From contig JAUIRK010000875.1 of assembly GCA_030549495.1 (NCBI GenBank), forward strand, positions 1,283,858-1,347,857: a stretch of DNA of 64,000 nucleotides. The letters are read 5' to 3'. This document shows, piece by piece, positions 25,101-32,905 of the stretch (positions within the stretch are counted from its first letter, which is position 1; each line of letters opens with the position of its first letter). The notes below the pieces were generated by a model. It had not been told where the DNA came from, ran no database searches, and saw nothing but the letters and a program-made list of their open reading frames with translations. Position numbers and translations under genes: made by a program. Origin of the DNA: Nectonema munidae (Eukaryota; Nematomorpha; Nectonematoida; Nectonematidae).

Positions 25101-28100
25101 TTATTTTAAATATTACCTTTTAACAGCCAAATGTCCCATAAACAAAACGTAGAGAAAACCTAATTTTTGATGGAATTCAAAAGTAATTGACCAAAATGTC
25201 TGCTTTAAGTGGACTGATCGCTTAATTGCATCACGGATAGACAAATAAACCACAAAACCAATCTCTTTAACACATTCTCAAAACTGCTATTTTGTCTTGG
25301 GCTATTAAGGCCAAACTAAAGACATCATTTACCTGATTATATGCTTTAACAATAAACCCAAGATCTGTAAGATGCTAAGAACAAAAATGCATCAAATGCT
25401 TGGATTATTATAGTTTCCAATTTCCCCCGCACAAGTCAGAAATAAAAACTCCAGATCATAAACCTAAATACATCGAACTAATATAATACACAACGAAGAA
25501 CATTACATCAAAACTCTTTTCCTTTCTCTCATTTCAACTCGTCTTCACACTCACAAATCCATTCACTTTATGTTTTTAGCTTGTTTCTAACTTTGTTCTA
25601 GTTAAAATCACTAACTTAGATAAATCTACTAATTTTTTACATGGGAGAAAAAATATTTCTTATCTTATATATAGATAGAAAAACATAAAAGAGTATTCAA
25701 CGATAGACCTTGCTACTTTGTTTATTTAAAAAAATAATTGAAGAATCGGGACAAGGTATCACTGAATTTTTTGGATTCGATTGCGATGCATGAAAAAAAT
25801 CCCAAATCTTATTAACTTATTGACTAATATTTTTGACGATGGGATTATAGAGTGAATTGTCAAAACCTCCAAATATAACTTTCGACAAAAGGCCCGAAAA
25901 TACTTCACCTGACAGGATGTCCTCTTATAAAAGCTCAGAAAAAATGTGTTGTTTTATTTTATAATGCTTAGAACTAATATGTGGAAGAAAGACCACCTAT
26001 ACTAAACGATCACAATTGATCCTTTTTTTAATATCTTCCAGCAATCTTAAAATTGATTTAATACTTCTCTTTGTCTCTCAAAAGAACTTATGCAGCTTTT
26101 TCTATCAGAAAATTTCTTTATAATAATGCGTTTAGTAGCATCCGATTGTTTATTTCACCATTTAATTCACGGTTTCCCAATGCGATCCCGGTGGACCCCC
26201 GTCCGTCCAGAAAAATGTAAGGTGTCCAAGAACCTGGAGAACCTCAAGGTTGGTTAAGAACAAGCGAGTAAGTACCTCGTTGTCATAAGAACTTTTACTA
26301 TATCTGTGATATACCAAGCTCTTATAAAAAGAATTTCTCTATTTTTGGAATAATTTAATTAAAGAACCTGGAATTATGTTGACGCTTCAGCCATCTACAA
26401 CCACGAATATCACATCTGATGGATATAAAACAAGCACACGGTTATCTTTAGCATTCACCTAAGAATGCTTAAGTGCTATTAACCCTTCTCTGATCGAATT
26501 GTTTTCTCAATCAACCGCTCTTAGTTCACTAGACTGGTAGACAAATCAAAAGTTGTTTCTTTTCTTGACTTATATTCAATTTATACAAATACATTTACAC
26601 CCTTTGAGTTAGGAAAAATTAACATAAATATTTATTTTAAAAATTACAATACTTATTACAATCACAGGAGTTGAACTGTGTTCATTGCACACATTTTTTT
26701 TTACACTTTGTACATATTTGTTTTTGCATTCTACTTTTTTTATGGACATATAAGGCTATTGGCCCTCGCTTTGTTTTTCTTTTGCAGGATTATTTGTGAA
26801 CAAGTTGATCCATACTATCACCACCTCCTTTTGTGGCAATATAATCTATTATTTCTGGTTTACCGCTTGCAGATATTTCTTTACTGTGATGCATAGAAAA
26901 TAAAAGTAAAGCACACTTGTTTTTTAGAAATAAAAGATACCAGTGTGTAAAATGGCAAAAATCCAAAAAGGCTGTTACTTTCTTCTCTTGCACGTGTACC
27001 AACAATTGTTAACCTTTACTAAACAATGTCTTCGCAGTATATAAATCCGTAAAAAAATTGTCAACTGTTATATTACGGTTTCAATATTCTTAATTTTGCG
27101 CAAGTTCAAAAACAATGTTTCTTGAAGCATTTTCTCTTATCTTCTTTACCCAATTATGGAATACCCTTAGCGGATAAAATTTTTTAGAATCGCAAATCCA
27201 GAAAACCTTCATTTTGTATTTATGAGGTTTAGATGGCATGTATTGTTTAAAAGGACATCTTCCATCAAAAGAAATTTTTTCCGAATGGGTCCAGCTTATC
27301 TTTTTTCTTATTTCGCTCCTTGAATATTTTCGTCAAATGTGATAAAACGCAAAAAACATTAAATCTTTCCAAACTCATTGTAGTTGTAAATATAGGTGGT
27401 CCATGAACTTTGTTCCATAGCATTTCATAATTTGTGTGACTTTGTTTCATGTGACCCGCACAAAGAATCAATCCAATAAAAGCTTTCACTTCTATTCGTC
27501 ACAACAATCATAATGAATACTTTTCTTTATGTTTTTTACACGATCTAACTCTAAGTTTGAATAAAAACAATACGAGAAATAGTTTCATTATTGAATAAAA
27601 GCGAAAAAAGACTTTCTAGGAGGTAGGATAACTTTTTTTCATTTTTGACTTTATAATATTACATCTTCTAACCTTCGAAAAAACTATCGGAATTAAAAGA
27701 CCAAATAGTACCATCTAGAACAGGGGTAGCGAACGCATGGCGCATTTCATCAGTACTCCATAAGTATTATAAATTTCAAATAGTATTTTGTATAATCCGA
27801 AATAGCGCATTGATGACTTTCTATGCTAAAATTTAGTCACCTTTTTTAAGGTCTATGATGCCGCGGAAACTTACGACTAATACCTGTAGTTTTTACATAA
27901 ATAAAATTATTGAAATATAAAAATTTGAAAATTTTCTTTATCCATTGTACTTTTTGTAGATATAATGGAGCTGAATGATTATGAAAAAAGGAAGTTAAAC
28001 TTTTATTCATGAAAAAAAGGAAATAAAGATAAATTTATATGATAATTTTATATTTAAAATTGAGTTTAACTCTTAACCACGTAACTGGACTAATAAATTT

Positions 28101-28683
28101 AAAATGGACTACTTATTAAAACTTAAATGAATGGTCTACCTTTTTTTAATTCTTTCTTTTACAAATTGTCACATTATTCTGATAATTTAAAAAACACTAT
28201 ATCTGGCGAATACCCCATTAAGCCTCCCTCTGATCTAGAGTGTGAACAAAATGTGGTTACGTCATCAATTATGTTTAATTTCGCAAAATAATAATGTCAC
28301 TTAAATAAAAGTTTGTTGCACGTATATGTGAGCTTGATAAAATTAAGCATCTGCTTAATCCGTTAACGACCAGAATAATCAGACGATATCTAATGTAAAG
28401 CAGAAGATTTGTATTAAAGAGCTTTGATAAACGCAGACGATTTTATTTTTGTAAAGTCGACATGGGCGTTATCCGGATTATTATGATGGGTGCTGTCATT
28501 TATAAGATTGGATTAGGCCTCTTTTGAAAATAAGCGATAGGTACACCATTTTACTTCTGTGTATAATGAAATAATATCTTTTTTAGATCTCCCATAAAGA
28601 AACACAAAAAACACAAACACCATAAGAAGAGCAAAAAAAGTAAACATCATCATCATGAATCATCGAAAAAAGAAGCCTCTTAA
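4086..28683 (+). CDS. LUC7L: LUC7-like U1 snRNP-associated splicing factor (LUC7L/LUC7L2 type), nine exons
   Basis: Coding exons are 4086-4146, 8339-8433, 8486-8584, 14086-14196, 14265-14408, 17100-17404, 21665-21724, 24216-24263 and 28587-28683. They join in phase with GT/AG borders to 1020 nt (339 residues plus TAA). LUC7 proteins bind the U1 snRNP and tune 5' splice-site choice in the nucleus. Seen here: the N-terminus MSAKSQMKSMLDELMG; a CCCH finger (C36, C44, C59, H63); a helical linker (about 90-170) with LGVEGDVDAS; a C2H2 finger (C190, C193, H209, H215) within the MPASSYQQQKLRVCEICG and HDNDRRLADHF blocks; and IREKLDELKSKL. The animal LUC7L/LUC7L2 match is much better than to LUC7L3. 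The tail is unusually short, Lys/His-rich (KKHKKHKHHKKSKK, HHHH) and poor in RS dipeptides. Two introns are about 50-70 bp and the other six are 2.5-5.5 kb and loaded with transposons. Exon 7 has a poor polypyrimidine tract and is the least certain. Confidence 0.93.
6541..6670 (+). mobile_element. tRNA-derived SINE (family C)
   Basis: GTGGCATGACAGG resembles a pol III A box, and GGATTCGATACC about 45 bases later resembles a B box. The same sequence occurs in reverse at 50941-51062 inside the related hAT copy, so it was inserted before that element was duplicated. Confidence 0.55.
6920..7286. mobile_element. MULE-like miniature element with internal 42-bp tandem repeats
   Basis: The ends are GGTCGACAGACATTTCGCCC and the inverse of GGTCCTCGGACATTTCGCCC. 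They are flanked by a perfect 8-bp duplication AAACTAAC (6912-6919, 7287-7294). The interior carries about four imperfect 41-43-bp repeats of a TCGCCCCATTATTTTC-type unit. The apparent open frame at 7105-7296 (-) is just these repeats. A second copy lies at 50279-50680. Confidence 0.65.
8339..8433 (+). CDS. LUC7L: LUC7-like exon 2 (residues 21-52)
   Basis: The acceptor is TTTTTAG at 8332-8338. The first two bases complete the split Gly codon. The exon encodes FTDPSVCKSFLLRCCPFDIL, the first half of the CCCH finger, and ends after MGT at GTAATA. The next intron is only 52 bp. Confidence 0.93.
8486..8584 (+). CDS. LUC7L: LUC7-like exon 3 (residues 53-85)
   Basis: The exon follows a TTTTTAG acceptor and encodes GGCTKIHDYGLRADYEM, which completes the CCCH finger (C59, H63). 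It ends in FELD at GTATGA. It is phase 0 on both sides. Confidence 0.93.
9254..9381. mobile_element. piggyBac-type miniature element (TTAACCCTTT family)
   Basis: TTAACCCTTTAAGAC at the left and GGTCTTCAAAGCTTAA at the right give imperfect inverted ends inside TTAA target sites. It has the internal CAGACGATTAGTC motif shared with the 23398-23535 copy. It is non-coding and lies in LUC7-like intron 3. Confidence 0.55.
9493..9670 (-). repeat. 3' LTR of the gypsy element
   Basis: 178 bp, near identical to the 5' LTR except for about 25 extra bases after the TAACTTTATT block. On the minus strand it carries TATATATATAAG and AATAAA. The purine-rich AAGTGGGGGTGGAT immediately inside it (9671-9684, minus strand) is the expected polypurine tract for plus-strand priming. 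Confidence 0.93.
9654..9947 (-). pseudogene. C-terminal tail of the gypsy Pol protein
   Basis: A 97-residue open frame overlapping the integrase frame by a shift. It has VWLKDLNPTHAFAQ near its start, an acidic Ser-rich middle, and the basic RYPKRERKAPEDI motif typical of the Pol end in this clade. It ends inside the 3' LTR. Confidence 0.7.
9880..10593 (-). pseudogene. Integrase of the gypsy element, catalytic core internally deleted
   Basis: It contains the CSVC half of the HHCC finger, the first catalytic Asp in NLDFKGPLPS, and the Glu-containing GNGQVERYNGLLWKT. The stretch that should hold the second Asp (SDxGxxF) is missing between SLFYMLC and NEKVFFDNN, a deletion of about 20-30 residues. 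The C-terminal part continues out of frame at 9654-9947. Confidence 0.88.
10644..11387 (-). pseudogene. Reverse transcriptase thumb and RNase H of the gypsy element
   Basis: 247 residues in a frame shifted from the upstream piece. ETIDILGYQVS and the ELKRILGLFAYYARWVPKFS block are the connection region. FTVETDASEVAISASLNQNG, AVEKEAYAIV and TLITDQRSLYF carry the RNase H acidic residues. The expected DxLSR end is lost by another frameshift near 10690. Confidence 0.9.
11360..13104 (-). pseudogene. gag-protease-reverse transcriptase of the gypsy element
   Basis: The start is an ATG at 13104 (MDKVLQPPVLDIKPSDDD); a frame break near 13010 separates it from the 496-residue open frame at 11360-12850. 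That frame holds a capsid-like segment, two CCHC knuckles (CYFCGNKRHARAYC and CNKCNKLGHFAKVC), a protease motif (ALLDTGSTENF) and the palm of the reverse transcriptase (FTRLPFGLTNTVPVFQRVMD). The catalytic box reads YIDN where active enzymes have YxDD, so polymerase activity is expected to be lost. The frame ends prematurely just after the box, and the reading continues in another frame in the next entry. Confidence 0.9.
13124..13180 (-). promoter_or_regulatory. Candidate self-priming primer-binding structure
   Basis: Beside the 5' LTR there is no TGG start of a tRNA-type primer-binding site. Instead, 12 bases (13124-13135), three bases from the LTR edge, are perfectly complementary to 13169-13180 within the LTR, with a 33-base spacer. 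In the RNA this would fold the LTR-derived leader onto the primer-binding position, as in the self-primed Tf1 retrotransposon. The LTR arm lies 40-50 bases from the TATA run, a little farther than a usual start site. Confidence 0.5.
13139..13291 (-). repeat. 5' LTR of the gypsy element
   Basis: 153 bp, TG...CA bounded. On the minus strand a TATA-like run (about 13220-13231) precedes an AATAAA (about 13154-13159). These mark likely promoter and poly(A) positions and a very short R-U5. Confidence 0.93.
14086..14196 (+). CDS. LUC7L: LUC7-like exon 4 (residues 86-122)
   Basis: The acceptor is TTTACACTAG. The product AHNHLDNFVSNCNRQNEVAK followed by RRLAETQEVL aligns with the AMDHLESFIAECDRR / AKKRLAETQEE region of animal LUC7L. 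The donor is GTTTGT. The exon is 111 nt, phase 0. Confidence 0.92.
14265..14408 (+). CDS. LUC7L: LUC7-like exon 5 (residues 123-170)
   Basis: The exon follows a 68-bp intron. It encodes a charged helix with the family block AEKLGVEGDVDASMKMME and ends LLAE at GTATTC. It is predicted to be coiled coil. The exon is 144 nt, phase 0. Confidence 0.92.
15387..16017. mobile_element. hAT miniature element, 631 bp
   Basis: Terminal repeats CAGAGCCCGCG (left) and CGCGGGCCCTG (right) are flanked by a perfect 8-bp duplication CTTTATAA (15379-15386, 16018-16025), the hAT signature. Poly-G runs lie near both ends. There is no coding content. It lies in LUC7-like intron 5. Confidence 0.8.
16844..16950 (+). 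mobile_element. tRNA-derived SINE (family A), copy 1
   Basis: TAAGGTTAGTTAGATAC resembles an A box, and GGGTTCGACCCC about 45 bases later is a textbook B box. About 85-90% identical to the copy at 20277-20385. Confidence 0.7.
17100..17404 (+). CDS. LUC7L: LUC7-like exon 6 (residues 171-271)
   Basis: This is the largest exon. It begins NEYRNSMPASSYQQQKLRV directly after TTTTTTAG and carries the second zinc finger (C190, C193, H209, H215). The second half (SSNSHRLPLISESVAYASPK) has no LUC7 match and replaces the start of the usual RS domain. The donor GTATTA leaves an AG that needs a base from the next exon. Confidence 0.93.
18787..19362. mobile_element. hAT miniature element with CAGTGGTTCCCAACC ends
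   Basis: CAGTGGTTCCCAACCT at the left is mirrored by AGGTTGGGAACCAC at the right, with flanks CTTTAGAC and CGTTAAAC (6 of 8 matching) as an aged target duplication. GGGGTCCGCGGA and GGGTCCGTAGGA subterminal blocks are also inverted. The open frame at 18839-19051 falls inside and is not a gene. Confidence 0.75.
19512..19650. mobile_element. piggyBac-type miniature element, CCCATTAAGT family, copy 1
   Basis: TTAA target sites flank inverted ends CCCATTAAGTACCA and (inverse) CCCATTAAGTCCCA. Total 139 bp. Internal CAGACGA boxes occur twice. A second copy is at 40768-40904. Confidence 0.75.
20277..20385 (+). mobile_element. tRNA-derived SINE (family A), copy 2
   Basis: Same layout as the copy at 16844, with GGGTTCGATCCC as B box and the shared 3' piece ATACAAGCGGCGCAATT. 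It lies in LUC7-like intron 6. Confidence 0.7.
21665..21724 (+). CDS. LUC7L: LUC7-like exon 7 (residues 272-291)
   Basis: The exon encodes RRQFDEIEDSYDYIHQLEDH in the phase required by both neighbours and ends at a consensus GTAAGT donor. The acceptor (GTTTAAAG) is weak. There is no family match in this tail region, so the call rests on phase and donor quality. Skipping it would change the frame at the next junction only if phases differed; they do not, so it could be a cassette exon (60 nt). Confidence 0.65.
21991..22095. repeat. Direct repeat, left copy, flanking the hAT relic
   Basis: A 105-bp segment that begins TATTTTTACCCTCCTTACTT and ends near TTTCGTGGTTG recurs in the same orientation at 23706-23810 with roughly 10-15% change. 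Confidence 0.7.
22180..23340 (-). pseudogene. Degraded hAT transposase (GTF2IRD2/ZBED5-like group)
   Basis: The minus strand reads, across many stops and shifts, fragments with strong family resemblance. Near 22680-22560 are LAFIVDNTDQLNTFNNNLQD and KDQFVTQLYATF. Near 22790 is LAELHLCFEGF. Near 22320-22220 are LIETQCNDFLK and SLSEFYRSL, followed by the HAKNIESI piece that precedes the C-terminal dimerisation region. No residue of the catalytic triad can be assigned with confidence. It lies in LUC7-like intron 7 between two direct repeats. Confidence 0.6.
23398..23535. mobile_element. piggyBac-type miniature element, CCCTTTGAGGACC family
   Basis: TTAACCCTTTGAGGACCGG at the left and TGGTCCTCAAAGGC...TTAA at the right form inverted ends in TTAA sites. 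It shares internal AAAACGTCTGCTTTA and ACGATTAGTCTT boxes with the 9254-9381 element. Its right TTAA is also the left TTAA of the next element. Confidence 0.65.
23532..23643. mobile_element. piggyBac-type miniature element, TTAACGACCA family, copy 1
   Basis: 112 bp between TTAA sites, with ends CGACCA and TGGACG and internal AATCGTCTG and ATCGTCTGATTA boxes. An inverted copy lies at 28363-28472 and a fragment at about 24005-24075. Confidence 0.6.
23706..23810. repeat. Direct repeat, right copy, flanking the hAT relic
   Basis: Partner of 21991-22095 in the same orientation, 1.7 kb away. Confidence 0.7.
24216..24263 (+). CDS. LUC7L: LUC7-like exon 8 (residues 292-307)
   Basis: A short 48-nt exon between CTTTAG and GTCTCA. 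It encodes YKRSRSTNEVSKSKSR, the only RS-like segment of the protein. Phases match exons 7 and 9. Confidence 0.75.
24499..24780. mobile_element. hAT miniature element, 282 bp, CAGNGGCGGATCC family
   Basis: Ends CAGAGACGGATCCAG and CTGGATCCGCCACTG are flanked by a perfect 8-bp duplication CACGATAC (24491-24498, 24781-24788). Poly-G tracts lie near both ends. It is non-coding and 235 bp downstream of LUC7-like exon 8. Relatives are at 35800-36097 and 59306. Confidence 0.88.
26640..27500 (-). pseudogene. Degraded piggyBac transposase
   Basis: 27265-27489 (-) encodes FIGLILCAGHMKQSHTNYEM, VHGPPIFTTTMSLERF and KKKDKLDPFGKNFF, the start of the piggyBac catalytic domain. 26790-27005 (-) encodes LFSMHHSKEI, SGKPEIIDYIATKGGGDSMD, matching the end of that domain (MHH...GKPEII.YN.TKGGVD..DQL). 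Further down, near 26680, CTKCKKKC is the C-terminal cysteine-rich domain. The middle, including the central catalytic Asp, is decayed, and frames are broken. TTAACCCTTCTC at 26479 may be its terminal repeat. It could have been the source of the TTAA miniature elements nearby (inference). Confidence 0.78.
28363..28472. mobile_element. piggyBac-type miniature element, TTAACGACCA family, copy 2 (inverted)
   Basis: Begins TTAACGACCAGAATAATCAG. Its reverse complement matches 23532-23643 along most of its length. The right TTAA has decayed to TTAT. It sits 115 bp upstream of the last LUC7-like exon. Confidence 0.6.
28587..28683 (+). CDS. LUC7L: LUC7-like terminal exon (residues 308-339)
   Basis: The acceptor is CTTTTTTAG. 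The exon encodes SPIKKHKKHKHHKKSKKSKH, then HHH and ESSKKEAS, then TAA. The basic Lys/His tail resembles nuclear-speckle-type low-complexity sequence. Confidence 0.85.
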
Positions 28684-28724
28684 TCGATACAAAGCCACGC
28701 TTTCGCATTCGTATCAAATAATAT

Positions 28725-28739
28725 TGTGTGTGTGTGTGT
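28725..28739. repeat. TG dinucleotide microsatellite in the LUC7-like 3' UTR
   Basis: A short run of about seven TG units lies 42 bases after the stop codon, so it would be transcribed as UG repeats in the 3' UTR. Confidence 0.7.
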
Positions 28740-28998
28740 ATGCTTGTCTCCAAATCTATATGTTTAATGATGATATTAGTTTATCTATTCCTATTTTAAA
28801 GTCATAAACTGAGGTTATATCATCTTCCAGGATATCATGTTTTACCATAATGAATATTGAACGATATATGATATAGATGCGAAGATAAAATGTTTTAATT
28901 TTTTGTTAACCGAAATTGGTGTGACTTTTTATACCTTGTAATAATTTTTCAAATCCTTTTAAGATAAGCAGTATAATGTTGCCCTGAGTTAAGAAAAT

Positions 28999-29017
28999 AA
29001 TAAATCTTAATAATAAA
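28999..29017 (+). promoter_or_regulatory. Candidate polyadenylation signals of the LUC7-like gene
   Basis: Two AATAAA hexamers (28999-29004 and 29012-29017) lie about 315-330 nt after the stop codon and would give a 3' UTR of ordinary length. Confidence 0.5.
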
Positions 29018-29539
29018 TCTAATTCTATTATTATTATCCTAGTCCCTATAAAAATTGACATTTTGATACATTCCTAATCTTTAATTTTACCAAGAAATAT
29101 GATTTAAAATCAGATAGCCTATAAAAATATCTTTCAAATTTTAAATTAATATTCATCGATATTATATTGCACATACTCATTTCAATTTTGACTTATTATT
29201 TTTTTACAATTAGAGTGTTAAAATCTGTACTTGATTGGTGGTGCCTGATGATGTTTTTTTGATTAAAAAAAAATCAATGATATATAATAGATTGGTCTTA
29301 TACAAATAAAAAATTTTATAATAATCATTGAACCGTTTATTCATCAATCTTTTATATAACTTATCGTCGTCTATATTAGAACTCTTAAGAATTTATTCGA
29401 ACGACTTTTATCTCTATAAAAAAACTTTGTTACATCCTTTGTTCCCGAATCCTCATTGTAAGATATGCCTCACGCCCACAAATTTGATTGAATTTTTATT
29501 TGGACCGTTGTGCATTTCTTGGCCGGGTGGCATCAGATT

Positions 29540-29640
29540 AAACAAGTAATTCTATTTGGGGTACATCTGGAATCGAACCCGAGACCTTTGTAATGAAATC
29601 ACCTGTCACCGACGCCGGATTGGTAACGAAACTGTCATCA
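29540..29640 (-). mobile_element. tRNA-derived SINE or tRNA pseudogene
   Basis: On the minus strand GGTCTCGGGTTCGATTCC is an intact tRNA T-arm/B box. The upstream half (CGTCGGTGACAGGTG) is a poor A box, and no cloverleaf closes, so a functional tRNA is not supported. Confidence 0.5.
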
Positions 29641-29649
29641 AAGAAATTA

Positions 29650-30889
29650 ATAAAATTTTAAATTAGATATTTTTATTTTACTACATCGACCAAGATGAGT
29701 ATGTAGGTAGTGAAGATGGGGAGCTGAAAGCAACGCAGAAATGAAAAGGCTTGATCAAGAGGTGTAGAGTTGTGGTATTTCGTTGAACCTCATTCTTATA
29801 TAATTAAGGGAAATCAGGCTATTATTACCCTGTAGAGAAGAAACATCATTATGAGATAAGAGAGGATGAATGCGATCTCCTTGTAGTTATCCACCTTTTC
29901 ATTATGGTTAGTACACGACAGAATGTAACTTGATATTCTAAGGACTCAATATAAAGTCGAAGCATGGCATTGACCGTCAGAAATATTATCGGACTCGCAC
30001 ATGTTGCAATTTTAAGACTTATTAAAGAACTTCAAAACGAGAAAAAAATGTGGCAGAACAGATAGAAAAAAAACTAGAACATGAATAGAGAATTAAGAGT
30101 TTTTAACCGGAAATACAAGGTTGATATTTTAGATTTTCTACAAATGCTTGCTCACAATTTATAACATTTTTAGCTCAAAATAGGAAGTATTGCTTAACTG
30201 TGATTTTTTCTCCATTTTTATGAACTGTATTTCAATTTAAGATTTTGTTTTTTATACTATCCTTTTTTTAATGAATTTTAGACTAATTGACATAAACCAA
30301 TATCTATTAGTATTAGACGAATTATTTTAGACATAATGGCTTCACACGATTTGATCAATCGGGAGGCGGAAGCATAATAATAATTATATTATATAGCTGC
30401 TAACTTCTATTAACTATTTAATTGTAATCACCTATTTGAAATAAGAGATTTTCTGAGTAAGTATAAATCTAAATCAGTAATGATTAAATCCACGGTTTAA
30501 AACGAAGAACAATATTATGCATGCTCTGTCTGCTGAATCGAGTACAAATTTTGAACAAGATGGACTAAAATGCATAATTCTATTTAAAACAAAATTTCCA
30601 GTGGTTTCTATTGAATAAATCCAGTAAGGATGAGTATGTTCTCGCAGTACGGATCCCTACTTTTTATTTCACCTAAAATTTTGAGTCAATTTTTCATTAA
30701 ATAAAAAAAGAATGCGTATTAGGGTTATGCATTTTTTCCTTGTTTACTCTCCAGTATTTTTCAATGAACTTTTTGATATAAAAATAAAATATGCCAATAA
30801 AATTAATTTATTTTTCAAAAAGTTAGCCTAAGATGCACTTTATGTTATTTTATATTATAAATCAAAAAAAAATTTTATTTAAAATTTAA
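29650..30889. other. Intergenic stretch without recognised content
   Basis: AT-rich sequence between the SINE and the next repeat-encoded gene. Only short chance frames are present. No splice-bounded exon matching syntaxin-18 was found here. Confidence 0.4.
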
Positions 30890-32543
30890 TTGAAAATATT
30901 TTTAAATTTAAATATTTGTCCATTTTGCATATTTTTTTCAGTCCTTCTAGCAGTTTTATTGCCCTTTCTGCAATAATATTTGTTCTCGGTATGTCTATAA
31001 CCGATGTATCTTTTACCCAGTGATTTCTAAAGCACTTTTGCTATTTGTGTTTTGAATGAAAAAAAGAATCTTTTCATAGTTGTCTTGCTGAAAATTTTGA
31101 TTAGAGAACCATACTTCTTGCCAATCGCAGGCTATAAAATTCACAGCTTTTTCTAATTTTTTCCTATGATCAGGTAAAAAATGCAATAAGAGCATACATT
31201 GCTCTGGAATTCCATCGAGCGTTATGTAGTACAGGTAATGTTTTCCATTTTTTTGCGGGCAGCTTGTTTTTTTCTTTAAAAATTCTATACCCATAACAAT
31301 GTAAACAAAAATTTAAAGTCATCTCTCCAGCCAAGGTTTTTAAAATCAGGCATTTCAATTTCGGGTGTTACCACAATTTTTAACTATTATTTTTATAAAT
31401 TCATAGTTCGTACATGGATCAATTGAGATTACTGGAAAATAATAATCAAAAATATGTCATAAAATTCTGTCTAAAATGTGATGTTGGCAACCAACTAATT
31501 GAGGTTTAGTTAAACCTAAATTCAACATTTTCCCGGAAGTCTCACTAATAACTCTAGAAGCTTTATTAATCCTTCTGAAATGCTTTTTGCGGAGCTGTCT
31601 TTAGTTCTGAATACTCCTAAATTAATTTTGTGTTCAGGATTTTGAAGACACACTACTTGATATTCTTCAAGTTTTTTTATCATTTTTATTAACTAGCAAT
31701 CTTTTGCCGTTAAAATGTAAGCAAACATTTTTTTTGTGTTTCCAAGATTTTCTTAATTTTTAATTGCATTGATTTATCACTCGCAATCATACTTTTAAAT
31801 ATTCCAGATTGTGTTGGAGTTGGCAAGTTTATTCCCTCTTCAAAAAGACTTAAACATACTTTTGATGCTTTATTTGTAGAAGGAGATAGACTTGTCACCA
31901 ATTTAAGGGATTGTGATGTAGAGCATTTGTTTTTTCTTTTTTTTCCAGTTTTCTAAATTAACCCCATCCTCACTGGAATCAGAGCTGAATGATAATTCAC
32001 TAGAGTTTTTGTCATATTCAGAATGCATAAAAACTTTGTTGTTTAAATCTTTTTGATGGGTGAATAGAGGAAATAAAAGCAAGTTTATTAGAAGTCACAT
32101 ACCCTATTTTTCCTTTTGATTCAATTTGTTTATTATAAAGAGTTTTATCTTCTTTGCACAACCAGTTTCCATTTACTTTTGTTATATCAAATAAATTTAA
32201 TAAAGCTTCATTAAATTCTTTTTTAGAATACTTTTGATTTGTTTCATATTCTAAAATAATTTTTTTTTACTTTAACAACAATTGCTTGTTCACTAAGTTG
32301 AGGAAAACTCATTTTATCCCATAAGCTGAACAATTCTTGAAAAAAATTTTTAATCCTTCTTTAAACTTTTCTTTCTCTAATAAGGTATGAAGACCAAGAA
32401 TATCAATTTTTTTAGGTAATCTTGTAAAAAATTTTAATCTTCAATTCTTAGTAAGTTTCTTGCATGCTTTGTTTTGGATAATGAGTTTATTCTCCAAATT
32501 TGAGAATTTATATTAACAACAGAACTGGATTTAAATTCAGACA
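30890..32543 (-). pseudogene. Repeat-encoded protein of unknown class, broken
   Basis: The minus strand starts MSEFKSSSVVNINSQIWRI near 32543. It continues through SELSFSSDSSEDG (about 31985), a 62-residue frame at 31710-31901, LVGCQHHILDRIL (about 31490), LHNARWNSRAMYALIAFF (about 31190), NFIACDWQEVWFSNQNFQQ (about 31120) and, out of frame, VKDTSVIDIPRTNIIAERAI (about 30960). It is interrupted by several stops and shifts. The HHILD, NARWNSRA and AERAI blocks recall a repetitive protein family seen in invertebrate genomes whose biochemical role I do not know. A transposon origin is inferred from repetition in general, not from a recognised catalytic motif. Confidence 0.5.
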
Positions 32544-32905
32544 TTTTAGTAGGAAAATACAAAGTAAAAAAATGTGTTTTTCTAAAAATAAAAAACTTTA
32601 ATAAATAAATATTTTAATTACTAAATATCCTTTTTTAAAAGCCATTTTAATTTAACAAAAGTTGAAGTTTTTGTATTTCTTACTTTTTATTTCATGCAAG
32701 AAAAGTGGATTTTAGAGCCTGTGGAAAGTTTTTTTGTTGAAATTCACAATTTTTTTTATTTTTGTGTTTTTTATAAAACTGTTCACTTGAAAAAACGCCA
32801 GGGCAGTAAAAATTTAAAAAAAATTGAAGTCATAACCCTAATTGTGAAAATATTGAACTATTCCGCTAAAAACTAGTTTCTAATGAGATAAAATAAAATT
32901 ACATT

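Noticed and set aside
26168-26230. GGTTTCCCAATGCGATCCCGGTGG as a relative of the CAGTGGTTCCCAACC hAT family
   Set aside because: Too many differences and no partner end.
27721-27760. CAGGGGTAGCGAACGCATGG as a complete hAT element
   Set aside because: It looks like a hAT start, but no matching right end or target duplication was found downstream, so the element could not be delimited.
29540-29640. Functional tRNA gene on the minus strand
   Set aside because: The B box is good but no acceptor stem or anticodon arm can be paired; a SINE or pseudogene is more likely.
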